From Victivallis vadensis (GTDB lineage: Bacteria; Verrucomicrobiota; Lentisphaeria; Victivallales; GWF2-50-93), in assembly GCA_020718525.1 (NCBI GenBank), contig DYRX01000041.1, positions 1 through 5,421 of the forward strand: a stretch of DNA of 5,421 nucleotides. The letters run 5' to 3'. Positions 1 to 5,421 of the stretch are shown piece after piece. Made by a program: the position numbers and the translations under genes. Each line of letters starts with the position of its first letter. Positions within the stretch are counted from its first letter, which is position 1. Below the pieces are notes generated by a model that did not search any database, had not been told where the DNA came from, and was given only the letters and a program-made list of their open reading frames with translations.

Positions 1-219
1 TAAGAGAAGGTATATTCCTGCAAAAATTGGCATGAAGCCTTTTTTCCGAAAACGTCTTGAGCCAGTATCGGAAAGACGGGCATGCTTTCCATAAACAGAC
101 AGTACTTGCATTGCTACACCCGCATAGTTACGGTCAACATTCGAATGGGTCAGCATGGAAGCAAGCCGATTCCACAAATATCCAAACAGAAGAAATTGTA
201 TGACCAATAAGCGGTACAT
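1..219 (-). CDS. Partial open frame downstream of the toroid-repeat gene, runs off left edge
   Basis: An open frame of 73 codons starts with ATG at 219 and is uninterrupted to the window edge. The ATG lies 3 bases after the stop of the toroid-repeat gene, and GAAAGG (234-229) sits 9 bases upstream as a plausible ribosome binding site, so it is placed like a third operon gene. The N-terminus MYRLLVIQFLLFGYLW is hydrophobic, like a signal anchor or membrane segment. From about codon 44 the DNA matches the hairpin repeat also found near 4663-4683, and the peptide GKHARLSDTGSRR resembles EKYAVLSENGLKK encoded in the same orientation there. I do not recognise the product. It may be a real membrane-anchored protein, a short native N-terminus fused to inserted repeat DNA, or a chance open frame in a repeat. 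Only the open frame, the start context and the repeat similarity are seen directly. Confidence 0.35.
   Translation of the reverse strand, partial: MYRLLVIQFLLFGYLWNRLASMLTHSNVDRNYAGVAMQVLSVYGKHARLSDTGSRRFRKKGFMPIFAGIYLLL
61..81. repeat. Degenerate copy of the GCC-CGGAA-GGC hairpin repeat
   Basis: Arms 61-68 and 74-81 flank the loop CGGAA (69-73), the same 8-5-8 geometry as the perfect hairpin at 4663-4683. Six of eight positions pair. It is followed by ATGCTTTCC, matching ATACTTTTCC after the other copy, and CCGAAA precedes it at 46-51 as CCGAAA precedes the other. It lies inside the left-edge open frame. Confidence 0.5.
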
Positions 220-222
220 CGT

Positions 223-1233
223 TCAGCGCCTTTCGTATATCGGAAGATAGCGGTAGTTGAGCGCCATGCTCAGCAGAGCCGCCGCCGTGCTGAAGGCAGG
301 TCCAAGCTGTCCGTTCCAGGAGCCGTTTTCCTCCTGCGAACGCCTCATGCGCGAAACGTTGGCTTCATTCCAGCTGTTCCAGGCCTCAGCTCCTTCCTGG
401 AAAAAAGCCTGCGCCGCATAGTATTGCCCGTAATAGTAGTACTTGTCCTTGTCGTTCTTGGGAGGATTCTTCCTGAGATATTCTGACGCTCCGGCGCGGA
501 TAGGAGAGTCCCGCCGCGATGCAAGGAGAAAAAGCAGGGCGCCGATCGCCCCTCTCTGGTAATTGGAGCTCTCCTTTTTGTCGTATCCAAAGCCTCCATC
601 GTCCCCCCTGCATGCTTCAAAAAATGATAGAGCCTTCGAGATTGAAGCTTCCGGAACGGCAATGCCCGCATTTGATGCGGCGAAAAGAGCGACTGCCGCC
701 GCTCCGCTGACGGTGGTGTCTGCGTCTTTAGACTCCGGAGAGTATCGCCAGGCTCCCTTCGGATTTTTCTCCTGCGCCGACAAGATCAGCTTCACAGCGG
801 TGTTGAGCGCTGGCCCGATTCTGCTGTCGTCAACTGCGCCATAGACCTCTGCCAGAGCCAGCGTTGCAAATGAATGATTATACATCGAATTGCCGATGTA
901 TCCGTTGTTCTTGTTGGTCTTTTCAAAAATTGAATTCAGTCCTTTTTTGACATTTGCCGAATATTTTCCCGTATTCGGATCCTCTCCCGAAGCGAGCATT
1001 GCAACAATGCAAAGTCCGATGACGCCCGGCTGATCTCCATAATGTCCTTCAAAGTTTCCATTTTCTTTCTGAATCTGGCAGAGATACGCCAAGCCGCGTC
1101 CGTAGATCTGATCCAGATCAGGCGGGAATGATTCTCTTTCACCTATGAAGATCTGCGCCGCGGCCGACGCACAAAAAATGCAGGTCAGCATAAAAATTGA
1201 AGATACTTTTGCGGTGAAGGCATGGAAATTCAT
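223..1233 (-). CDS. Exported prenyltransferase/squalene-oxidase-repeat (alpha/alpha toroid) protein
   Basis: This 336-residue protein has a signal peptide: hydrophobic residues 10-25, then ASAAA|Q with likely cleavage after A26. The rest is a series of alpha-alpha toroid repeats like those of terpene cyclases and prenyltransferase beta subunits. Repeat cores are ENGNFEGHYGDQPGVIGL (57-74), NNGYIGNSMYNHSFATLAL (109-127), KGAWRYSPESKDADTTVSG (159-177), DDGGFGYDKKESSNYQRGA (211-229), YYYYGQYYAAQAF (265-277) and ENGSWNGQLGPAFSTAAAL (303-320), closing with YRYLPIYER (327-335). The acidic DxDD motif of class II triterpene cyclases is absent and the chain is about half their length, so cyclase activity is unlikely; a binding or scaffold role outside the cytoplasm is inferred. 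Its ATG overlaps the upstream stop as ATGA (1233-1230), and the nearest purine-rich site, CGGAG, is about 11 bases away, so translation probably depends on coupling. Family assignment is firm; function is unknown. Confidence 0.88.
   Translation of the reverse strand: MNFHAFTAKVSSIFMLTCIFCASAAAQIFIGERESFPPDLDQIYGRGLAYLCQIQKENGNFEGHYGDQPGVIGLCIVAMLASGEDPNTGKYSANVKKGLNSIFEKTNKNNGYIGNSMYNHSFATLALAEVYGAVDDSRIGPALNTAVKLILSAQEKNPKGAWRYSPESKDADTTVSGAAAVALFAASNAGIAVPEASISKALSFFEACRGDDGGFGYDKKESSNYQRGAIGALLFLLASRRDSPIRAGASEYLRKNPPKNDKDKYYYYGQYYAAQAFFQEGAEAWNSWNEANVSRMRRSQEENGSWNGQLGPAFSTAAALLSMALNYRYLPIYERR
1230..1233 (-). promoter_or_regulatory. ATGA stop/start overlap coupling the two large genes
   Basis: The TGA stop of the 1021-residue gene (1232-1230) and the ATG of the toroid-repeat gene (1233-1231) share ATGA. 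The start has no strong Shine-Dalgarno at normal distance, so termination-reinitiation is the likely way the second protein is made. Confidence 0.85.
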
Positions 1234-4200
1234 TCAGTCTGCATCTCCGTTCCGCTTATTGCCTTGTGATACGCTTCGACCGCTTCCTTGCATTCCTCGG
1301 GAATTTCACCGGCATAAAGACCCGAACGGGACTCCACAATTTTCTGCTGGCCGAATGCGTTGAATGGCTCAGCCGCGCCGAGAGAGAGATTTTCCGCATC
1401 GGACACTGCTTTCCCCTTCATTCCACCTCCGCCAGAAATAAGCCTTCTTATTGCGCTGGACGTCCGCCTGATCTCCGCGGTCCTGTCCAGTGAAGCCACA
1501 GTTTCCGAGTCTTTCGCAGACTCTGGAAGCGAATCCTCTATTTCTGCCGAGATCATGTCAAGCACATCGCTTATCGCGCTTTCCTGAAACTCTATCGCCT
1601 CCGCCTTTTCATTAAGCGAAATGGCCTTTGCCGACTTTTCCATTGAATCCGAGGATCTTTCCGCCATTTTTCTGAGAGGCGAATCCTGGGGGATATCTTG
1701 CACCAGCCTCGACATTTGAGAACGCAGTTCAGACTGGTCTGACGCCAGCTTGTATGGAAGTTTGGAATCTGCCCCCTTTTCGCCGCGTTCCGGGAGAAGA
1801 GCCCTGCTTTCCTCGAGAATTCTCTGCTGGGCAAGCGCCATCCTAAGCATATCCGAGGCGCGTCCGGAATCCTCCTCGTTCGCGGCGCTGGTCTCGCCGT
1901 TTTTCCTCCTCTGCTCAGCCATGCTGTCAGAAATCTTTTTCATGGCGTCGGCAAGTTCGGATGCTTTTTTTTCGCTTTTTTGCAGGTCATTGGACGCCAT
2001 ATGCTTGGCGGCGTCATCCGACTTGTCCATTATCTTCTCCTTTTCAATGACCTCTGCCGCTTCGAGCAAAGACTTGTCCCCGCTTTCCGCAAAGCCTCTT
2101 TGCAAGGATTTCTGCAGGTCGGCAATATCAGACTTGACTTTATCCTGCTCCTTCCTGAGCGATTCCATTTTTTTCTTCGCAGTCTCTTCCGCCTGATTCT
2201 TTTCCTTCGGCTTCGCCTTTTTTTTATCCTCCCCCACCTTTTTCACGCCTTCTGAAATCTCTTTCTCCTTCCTGGCAATTTTTGCCGCCTCTTCCGGCAA
2301 GCCGAGTCCGGAAAGTCCATCAAGTGCCGCCCTCAGATCATCTGCGCCCTTATTCAGAGAATCAATCGCATTTTTGGAAAGATCCCGGGACTTTTCCAGC
2401 TCCGCTTTTTTTTCCGACGACTGCTCGGATCGAAACGCCGACTCGAGCTTTTTTTCCGACTCCGAAATGAGCGAATGCGCCTTGAAGGCCTCCTTGGCGG
2501 CATCGGAAATGCGCTCAACGACTCCGGAAGGAATTTCTTTGTTCTTCGCCGCCTCATTGAGGAGGGAAACAGCATTTTCGGCATTTTTAAGAGATGAATC
2601 AACTGCCAGCCTGCGGTTTTGCAGCTGTTCGGAAAGTGCGGAAAGCTCGCGTTTTTCCGGACTTGCCGCCGTCTCTTTTCCTTCAGCATCTACGCTTGAG
2701 TCGAGAAGCGTCTCCTCCTGCCAGGCCGAGCTTCTAAATTCCTCAATCCTCTTTTCAATTTCATCGCGAACCCGTTCGCGGTGCTCGTCCTTGCTAAGCA
2801 CCCGCAGATGCAGTTCCGCCGACTTGGAAGGTGACTTGCGCTTTGAAAAGTCGTTCGCGTACGCCTTGAGGCTAAGCTCCGATCCATCCTTGATCCCAAG
2901 CTTTGCCGGACTGAATGCATACTGCGACTCCAGCTCTTTGGAATCGTTGTCGCCGGCGGCTGAAAAGATCGGTCGCTCCTTGGCTTCAGCACGCCTGTCC
3001 TCATTTATTTCGGACATCATTATTCCAAGCTCCGCAACTCCGTGATCATCCTGCGCCTTGATTGAAATGATCCTTATGTCGTCAGCAAGCATGAATACTG
3101 TGTCCGTATCCGGCGATATGCTCGGCTCGGGAGGATTGTCCGCCACGGTTTCAATCTGATAGTCGTAAGGAAAAGCAGGGGCGAACCCGTATAGATCCTT
3201 CCAAGTCGCAGAGCGCCTTTCGCCAGACTTGGGAGATTTTTCAGAGAACTCGAAGACATTTTTCGAGAAGCGCATTTTTTCCACGCGGGATCCCTTGGAT
3301 ATTTCAGCGTCCGACAGACTTCTGTTCACAGTTCCAATCAGCGTGTAGGAAGATCCTTCCGGCATCTTGAGAATCCCCGAGCTGATTTCAATGTCCTCGG
3401 TTTTTTTGCCCAAATAGTCCGGATAAGTCACCGACGCCCTCGCCTCCGCCAAAACAGGGCGCTGAACAGGGATTATCCTCGACCAGTCGCAGAAATCGCC
3501 CGACCTAACTTTCAAATTTTCCGGATTGAAAATTCCGGCCATTTTTATTTTGACTTTGCCGTCAACGACCGGAAGAGGGAGATTCGAGTCTGATCCAAAG
3601 CTGAGCAGGACGCTCCTGGCCTTGATTATCGAATCCTTGGCGATGGATATTTCAATTTCAAAGTCTTCAGCATATGGCACCCTGTGATACTGAGGCAGGC
3701 GCTCGAATTTCACGAAGGTGAATCTCGCGATCTTTGAACGCGGAAAAAAGAGCCTGGCAAGAGAATTGATCGGAAGCTGACGTATGCAAATGAAGAGAAG
3801 AAGAAAGATCAGAACCGGAATGGCGCTGAGAAAAAAGAAACGCCTCATGCGTTTTCTTGAAATATATTTTTCAAACGACTCCCCTTCGCAGTCTTTCGCA
3901 ATCCTGCCGAGAGCGGCGCAGACAAGCTCTCTGGATATTCCCGAGTCAGAATCGCTTTTCTCATTCAGCTCAACTGCCGAAAGAAGACGGTCGCCGAACT
4001 CAGGGTGCAGGGCTTGAATTTGAAGCGCCAGACTTCTGTCCCCGGAGCTTCTCCGCCAAACGAGAAATACTGAGACGAGAAACGGAATAGGAACAAGGAG
4101 AAATAGCGCTAAAAAAACCGTTCGCATGCTCGGAGGCGTGTCAATGAATCGTTCTGTCAGAGCGAAGACAAGGAAAACTGCTCCGCACAGAAAGAGCGTG

Positions 4201-4295
4201 GCAAAAAAGGCCGTCAGAAGGGCAATAGTCCTGCGCGTCTTCCTGAAAGCTCTGAAGTTCCTGTCCAGCGATTCTGGAAATCTGATATCGTTCAT
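1230..4295 (-). CDS. DUF4175-like membrane-anchored coiled-coil envelope protein
   Basis: A 1021-residue protein with membrane segments at about 23-46, 59-80 and 153-172. Between the second and third lies DRSLALQIQALHPEFGDRLL (86-105) followed by SAVEL, a signature of large DUF4175-type proteins in planctomycetes, verrucomicrobia and lentisphaerae. The predicted topology leaves residues 173-1021 outside the cytoplasm. Residues about 190-500 are beta-rich, with SVTYPDYLG (288-296) and QDDHGVAELGI (415-425). Residues about 500-930 are a Lys/Glu/Ser/Ala-rich coiled coil, most charged at 676-730. A glycine linker (955-958) leads to a tail with IPEECKEAVEAYHKAISG (998-1015), a conserved type of ending. 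The start is firm: TAG immediately precedes the ATG in frame. GAGAAGAAG (4316-4308), 12 bases upstream, is only a weak ribosome binding site. The gene is coupled by ATGA to the toroid-repeat gene. Role unknown; an envelope-spanning scaffold linked to MoxR/BatA-type systems is inferred from relatives. Confidence 0.85.
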   Translation of the reverse strand: MNDIRFPESLDRNFRAFRKTRRTIALLTAFFATLFLCGAVFLVFALTERFIDTPPSMRTVFLALFLLVPIPFLVSVFLVWRRSSGDRSLALQIQALHPEFGDRLLSAVELNEKSDSDSGISRELVCAALGRIAKDCEGESFEKYISRKRMRRFFFLSAIPVLIFLLLFICIRQLPINSLARLFFPRSKIARFTFVKFERLPQYHRVPYAEDFEIEISIAKDSIIKARSVLLSFGSDSNLPLPVVDGKVKIKMAGIFNPENLKVRSGDFCDWSRIIPVQRPVLAEARASVTYPDYLGKKTEDIEISSGILKMPEGSSYTLIGTVNRSLSDAEISKGSRVEKMRFSKNVFEFSEKSPKSGERRSATWKDLYGFAPAFPYDYQIETVADNPPEPSISPDTDTVFMLADDIRIISIKAQDDHGVAELGIMMSEINEDRRAEAKERPIFSAAGDNDSKELESQYAFSPAKLGIKDGSELSLKAYANDFSKRKSPSKSAELHLRVLSKDEHRERVRDEIEKRIEEFRSSAWQEETLLDSSVDAEGKETAASPEKRELSALSEQLQNRRLAVDSSLKNAENAVSLLNEAAKNKEIPSGVVERISDAAKEAFKAHSLISESEKKLESAFRSEQSSEKKAELEKSRDLSKNAIDSLNKGADDLRAALDGLSGLGLPEEAAKIARKEKEISEGVKKVGEDKKKAKPKEKNQAEETAKKKMESLRKEQDKVKSDIADLQKSLQRGFAESGDKSLLEAAEVIEKEKIMDKSDDAAKHMASNDLQKSEKKASELADAMKKISDSMAEQRRKNGETSAANEEDSGRASDMLRMALAQQRILEESRALLPERGEKGADSKLPYKLASDQSELRSQMSRLVQDIPQDSPLRKMAERSSDSMEKSAKAISLNEKAEAIEFQESAISDVLDMISAEIEDSLPESAKDSETVASLDRTAEIRRTSSAIRRLISGGGGMKGKAVSDAENLSLGAAEPFNAFGQQKIVESRSGLYAGEIPEECKEAVEAYHKAISGTEMQTE

Positions 4296-4638
4296 CTATA
4301 TGGTCCGCTTCTTCTCATGATGACTACAGCGTGCCTGCTAAAATCTCCGATGTCTGCTCCGCATGCGACGAAAACCATGATATGTCGAACAAAGTCGCAT
4401 CCGCGGCAGTTTAGGTCTAGTCGTATGGGCAAATGTGCCAGTCTCCGCCTATAAGGTATAACCCCTTCGGAGAAAGTTCAACGCTTGGACTTTTGATTTC
4501 AAAGCAAAGAATCTCTTCGATGGACGGAAAAGAGAAGGAACTGCTCGGGCTTCTGCATGGAAGGCTCTGCCGTCCCTGAAACTCCGGTACAAAGGTCAGA
4601 TGTTCGAAGCTCCGTGATTTCTCGGTAAATATAGCAGT

Positions 4639-4699
4639 TTTTCCGAAACTCCATTTTTTTAAGCCGTTCTCGGAAAGAACGGCATACTTTTCCGAAACT
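4639..4699. repeat. 12-base direct repeats TTTTCCGAAACT flanking a hairpin
   Basis: TTTTCCGAAACT occurs identically at 4639-4650 and 4688-4699, 49 bases apart, on either side of the hairpin at 4663-4683. A related TTTCCGAAAAC occurs at 43-53 next to the degenerate hairpin copy. The arrangement looks like a unit of a small dispersed element. Confidence 0.65.
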
Positions 4700-4709
4700 G
4701 CTTCTTCAT
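4659..4709 (-). CDS. Possible 16-residue leader-like ORF with strong ribosome binding site
   Basis: ATG at 4709 is preceded by AGGAGG (4719-4714) with 4 intervening bases, one of the best ribosome binding sites in the window. The ORF encodes MKKQFRKSMPFFPRTA and stops at TAA 4661-4659. It overlaps the hairpin at 4663-4683 and starts just downstream of the hairpin at 4721-4743. It could be a translated small peptide, a leader ORF, or chance. The short length gives no statistical support. Confidence 0.2.
   Translation of the reverse strand: MKKQFRKSMPFFPRTA
4663..4683. repeat. Perfect hairpin GCCGTTCT-CGGAA-AGAACGGC
   Basis: Arms of 8 bases (4663-4670 and 4676-4683) are exact reverse complements around the five-base loop CGGAA. 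It is followed by ATACTTTTCC on the plus strand. On the minus strand it is followed by TTAAAAAAA rather than a T-run, so it is not a normal intrinsic terminator for the leftward genes. It shares its geometry, loop and following bases with 61-81. Confidence 0.7.
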
Positions 4710-4720
4710 GCTTCCTCCTG

Positions 4721-4743
4721 TGCCACTTTCGGCGAAAGTGGCA
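4721..4743. repeat. Perfect 10-base-arm hairpin TGCCACTTTC-GGC-GAAAGTGGCA
   Basis: Arms 4721-4730 and 4734-4743 are exact reverse complements around GGC. It is followed by TACTTGCC, so with 4663-4683 and 61-81 it shares the pattern GCC...GGCATRCTT. It lies about 135 bases beyond the lipoprotein stop and could end or stabilise that transcript, but no T-run follows on the minus strand. Confidence 0.7.
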
Positions 4744-4877
4744 TACTTGCCAAAAATGTCATTTTTACATGTCAAATCTGGCAAGGATCAAAAATCAAAT
4801 ATTGTTATTGCGCACTGCCGGGCACACGATCAGGCTCACTTGCGGTTTCCTCCAACTGAAGCCAAATTTGTTAGGTT

Positions 4878-5294
4878 CTATTTTGGGATATTTATAATCT
4901 GAGATTGATTCAATAAGTCATTGCCTTTTTCTTTTAATATGATTTTAATTGTAACCTTGTTCTCTTTTTCGCTTACAAAGGCAGATATGAATATTCCATT
5001 TTGCTCATCTTTGTCGAATATTTTTGATATTCCTTCTTCTTCCGCTTCGACAATAATTTTAGGAGAATTGAGAATCTGCGTTTGCTTACTTGTTCCTTTT
5101 CCGTTTACCAATTCTTTTTTTTCTAGTATAGAGCATTCAACCAAATACTGGTGTGGCTTTTCAGATGGAGTAACCTTTGTTTCAGTAATGAAAGATTTAT
5201 TTGAAATCAATTCTGTTTTATTTGTGCTTTCGCATCCTATAATAAATAAAATCCCAATACAACTTGCCATTATCAGTTTCATGCAGTATCCCAT
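4878..5294 (-). CDS. Small predicted lipoprotein with secretin-like motif
   Basis: A 138-residue protein with a lipoprotein signal: hydrophobic residues 6-20 and lipobox IIGC, giving lipidated Cys21. ATG at 5294 has AAGGA 8 bases upstream. A second start at Met5 (5282) would give MKLIMASC..., a more typical signal peptide, with a weaker GGGA site. The mature part is charged and beta-rich; QTQILNSPKIIVEA (71-84), then GIFISAFVSEKENKVTIKII (100-119), resembles the strand pattern of secretin-type outer-membrane domains (roughly SAPKI, then a G-x-x-v-x-a segment and alternating strands). It is far too short to be a secretin channel. GC is about 31% over 4921-5100, versus about 50% in the large genes, suggesting separate ancestry. 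If the upstream frame is real, it follows it by 11 bases. Envelope location is likely; function is unknown and the secretin link is inference. Confidence 0.7.
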   Translation of the reverse strand: MGYCMKLIMASCIGILFIIGCESTNKTELISNKSFITETKVTPSEKPHQYLVECSILEKKELVNGKGTSKQTQILNSPKIIVEAEEEGISKIFDKDEQNGIFISAFVSEKENKVTIKIILKEKGNDLLNQSQIINIPK

Positions 5295-5305
5295 CTTGTA
5301 TTTCC

Positions 5306-5419
5306 TTATCTAGTAACCTTGGAACTTTCCCTCACGTGTCTCTCACAGCCGTTGTAGATGCGTTTCCTAATTTGATCTTTTGAGATTGTTGTTCCTCCGG
5401 AAAACAATCTATCCTTATT
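5306..5419 (-). CDS. Possible C-terminal end of a gene entering from the right edge
   Basis: One minus-strand frame is open from the edge for 37 codons to TAA (5308-5306), 11 bases before the lipoprotein ATG; the stop overlaps the AAGGA ribosome binding site of the lipoprotein gene, as in compact operons. The visible tail is basic and charged, with TTISKDQIRKRIYNGCERHV near its middle. A second frame is also open from the edge for 29 codons to TGA (5334-5332) and contains IKLGNASTTAVRDT, so the coding frame is not settled. I do not recognise a family. The short length makes chance possible. Confidence 0.3.
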   Translation of the reverse strand, partial: NKDRLFSGGTTISKDQIRKRIYNGCERHVRESSKVTR

Positions 5420-5421
5420 CG

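Larger units (their letters stand above)
4417..4758 (-). pseudogene. 113-codon open frame without a start codon (possible gene remnant or repeat-encoded frame)
   Basis: Between TGA at 4761-4759 and TAG at 4419-4417 one minus-strand frame is open for 113 codons. It has no ATG or other usual start in frame. The peptide includes EKYAVLSENGLKKWSFGKT in the middle and ends in SPKGLYLIGGDWHICPYD. The first part resembles GKHARLSDTGSRRF encoded at the left edge of the window. Base composition alone does not exclude a chance open frame. It may be a decayed gene, the tail of one cut by rearrangement, or an open frame carried by a dispersed repeat; I recognise no domain. Confidence 0.3.
4324..4877. other. 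Gene-poor intergenic stretch with hairpin repeats and ORF remnants
   Basis: About 550 bases separate the lipoprotein gene from the DUF4175-like gene. I see no complete protein gene with a good start. Minus-strand content: a 113-codon open frame without any ATG, GTG or TTG start that I can place (4758-4417); a frame after TAA at 4411-4413 that ends at TAG 4326-4324 and encodes ATLFDISWFSSHAEQTSEIL; a 16-codon ORF with an excellent ribosome binding site (4709-4659); and a 51-codon ORF (4654-4499). It also holds two perfect hairpins and a 12-base direct repeat. The left part of the window has a related copy, so this is probably dispersed repeat DNA, possibly with the decayed end of an upstream operon gene. 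No obvious promoter box for the DUF4175-like gene was recognised. Confidence 0.55.

Noticed and set aside
223..1233. Squalene-hopene cyclase or other active triterpene cyclase
   Set aside because: Too short and lacks the DxDD catalytic motif; only the repeat architecture is shared.
1750..2196. 148-codon plus-strand ORF within the large gene
   Set aside because: Same kind of shadow of the coiled-coil region; Ser/Phe-rich with no recognisable motif.
2374..3045. 223-codon plus-strand ORF antisense to the DUF4175-like gene
   Set aside because: Ser/Leu/Phe-rich low-complexity translation typical of the complement of Lys/Glu/Ser coiled-coil codons; no ribosome binding site or family seen.
4443..4472. 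Imperfect hairpin CTCCG...AAGG...CCTT CGGAG
   Set aside because: Short arms with a five-base bulge; easily found by chance and not repeated elsewhere in the window.
4499..4654. 51-codon minus-strand ORF starting MEFRKNCYIY
   Set aside because: The start lies in an A-run with no Shine-Dalgarno, the frame overlaps a longer open frame, and no motif is seen; kept only as part of the intergenic description.
4721..4743. Intrinsic terminator for the lipoprotein gene
   Set aside because: The stem is strong but is followed on the minus strand by CAGGAGGAAG, not a T-run.
4639..4743. CRISPR array
   Set aside because: Only two short direct repeats with one interval containing a hairpin; no regular repeat-spacer series and no cas genes.
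4708..4902. 64-codon plus-strand ORF across the hairpin and the gap
   Set aside because: No ribosome binding site and composition follows the repeats; no recognisable protein features.
4921..5313. 130-codon plus-strand ORF antisense to the lipoprotein gene
   Set aside because: It mirrors the minus-strand frame, which has a lipobox, a ribosome binding site and a plausible mature domain; the plus-strand product shows only AT-driven hydrophobicity.

Overview
The window looks like a piece of a Gram-negative PVC-group genome, most likely Lentisphaerota (Victivallales-like). The reasons are a DUF4175-type giant membrane/coiled-coil protein paired with an exported prenyltransferase/squalene-oxidase-repeat protein, a base composition near 50% GC in those genes, and flanking DNA full of small hairpin-bearing repeats. 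The phylum is an inference from gene content. No marker gene is present.

Everything convincingly coding is on the minus strand, so transcription runs right to left. From the right edge: (i) 5306-5419, a possible C-terminal end of a gene entering from outside (weak); (ii) 4878-5294, a small AT-rich lipoprotein gene with a secretin-like motif; (iii) 4324-4877, about 550 bases with no convincing intact gene but with two tight hairpins, a 12-base direct repeat and a 113-codon open frame that has no start codon; (iv) 1230-4295, a 1021-residue protein with three membrane segments, a beta-rich envelope domain and a long coiled coil; (v) 223-1233, a 336-residue exported alpha/alpha-toroid repeat protein, overlapping the previous gene by ATGA; (vi) 1-219, an open frame starting 3 bases after the previous stop and running off the left edge, which contains a third copy of the hairpin repeat.

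Genes (iv) and (v) form a translationally coupled pair, probably working together at the cell envelope. In related bacteria such genes sit near MoxR ATPase, DUF58 and von Willebrand-type genes. None of those is visible here; the pair is bounded on both sides by repeat-like DNA. The small lipoprotein gene is about 31% GC in the stretch counted, against about 50% for the pair, so it probably has a different history. No RNA gene, CRISPR array, insertion sequence or clear terminator was seen.
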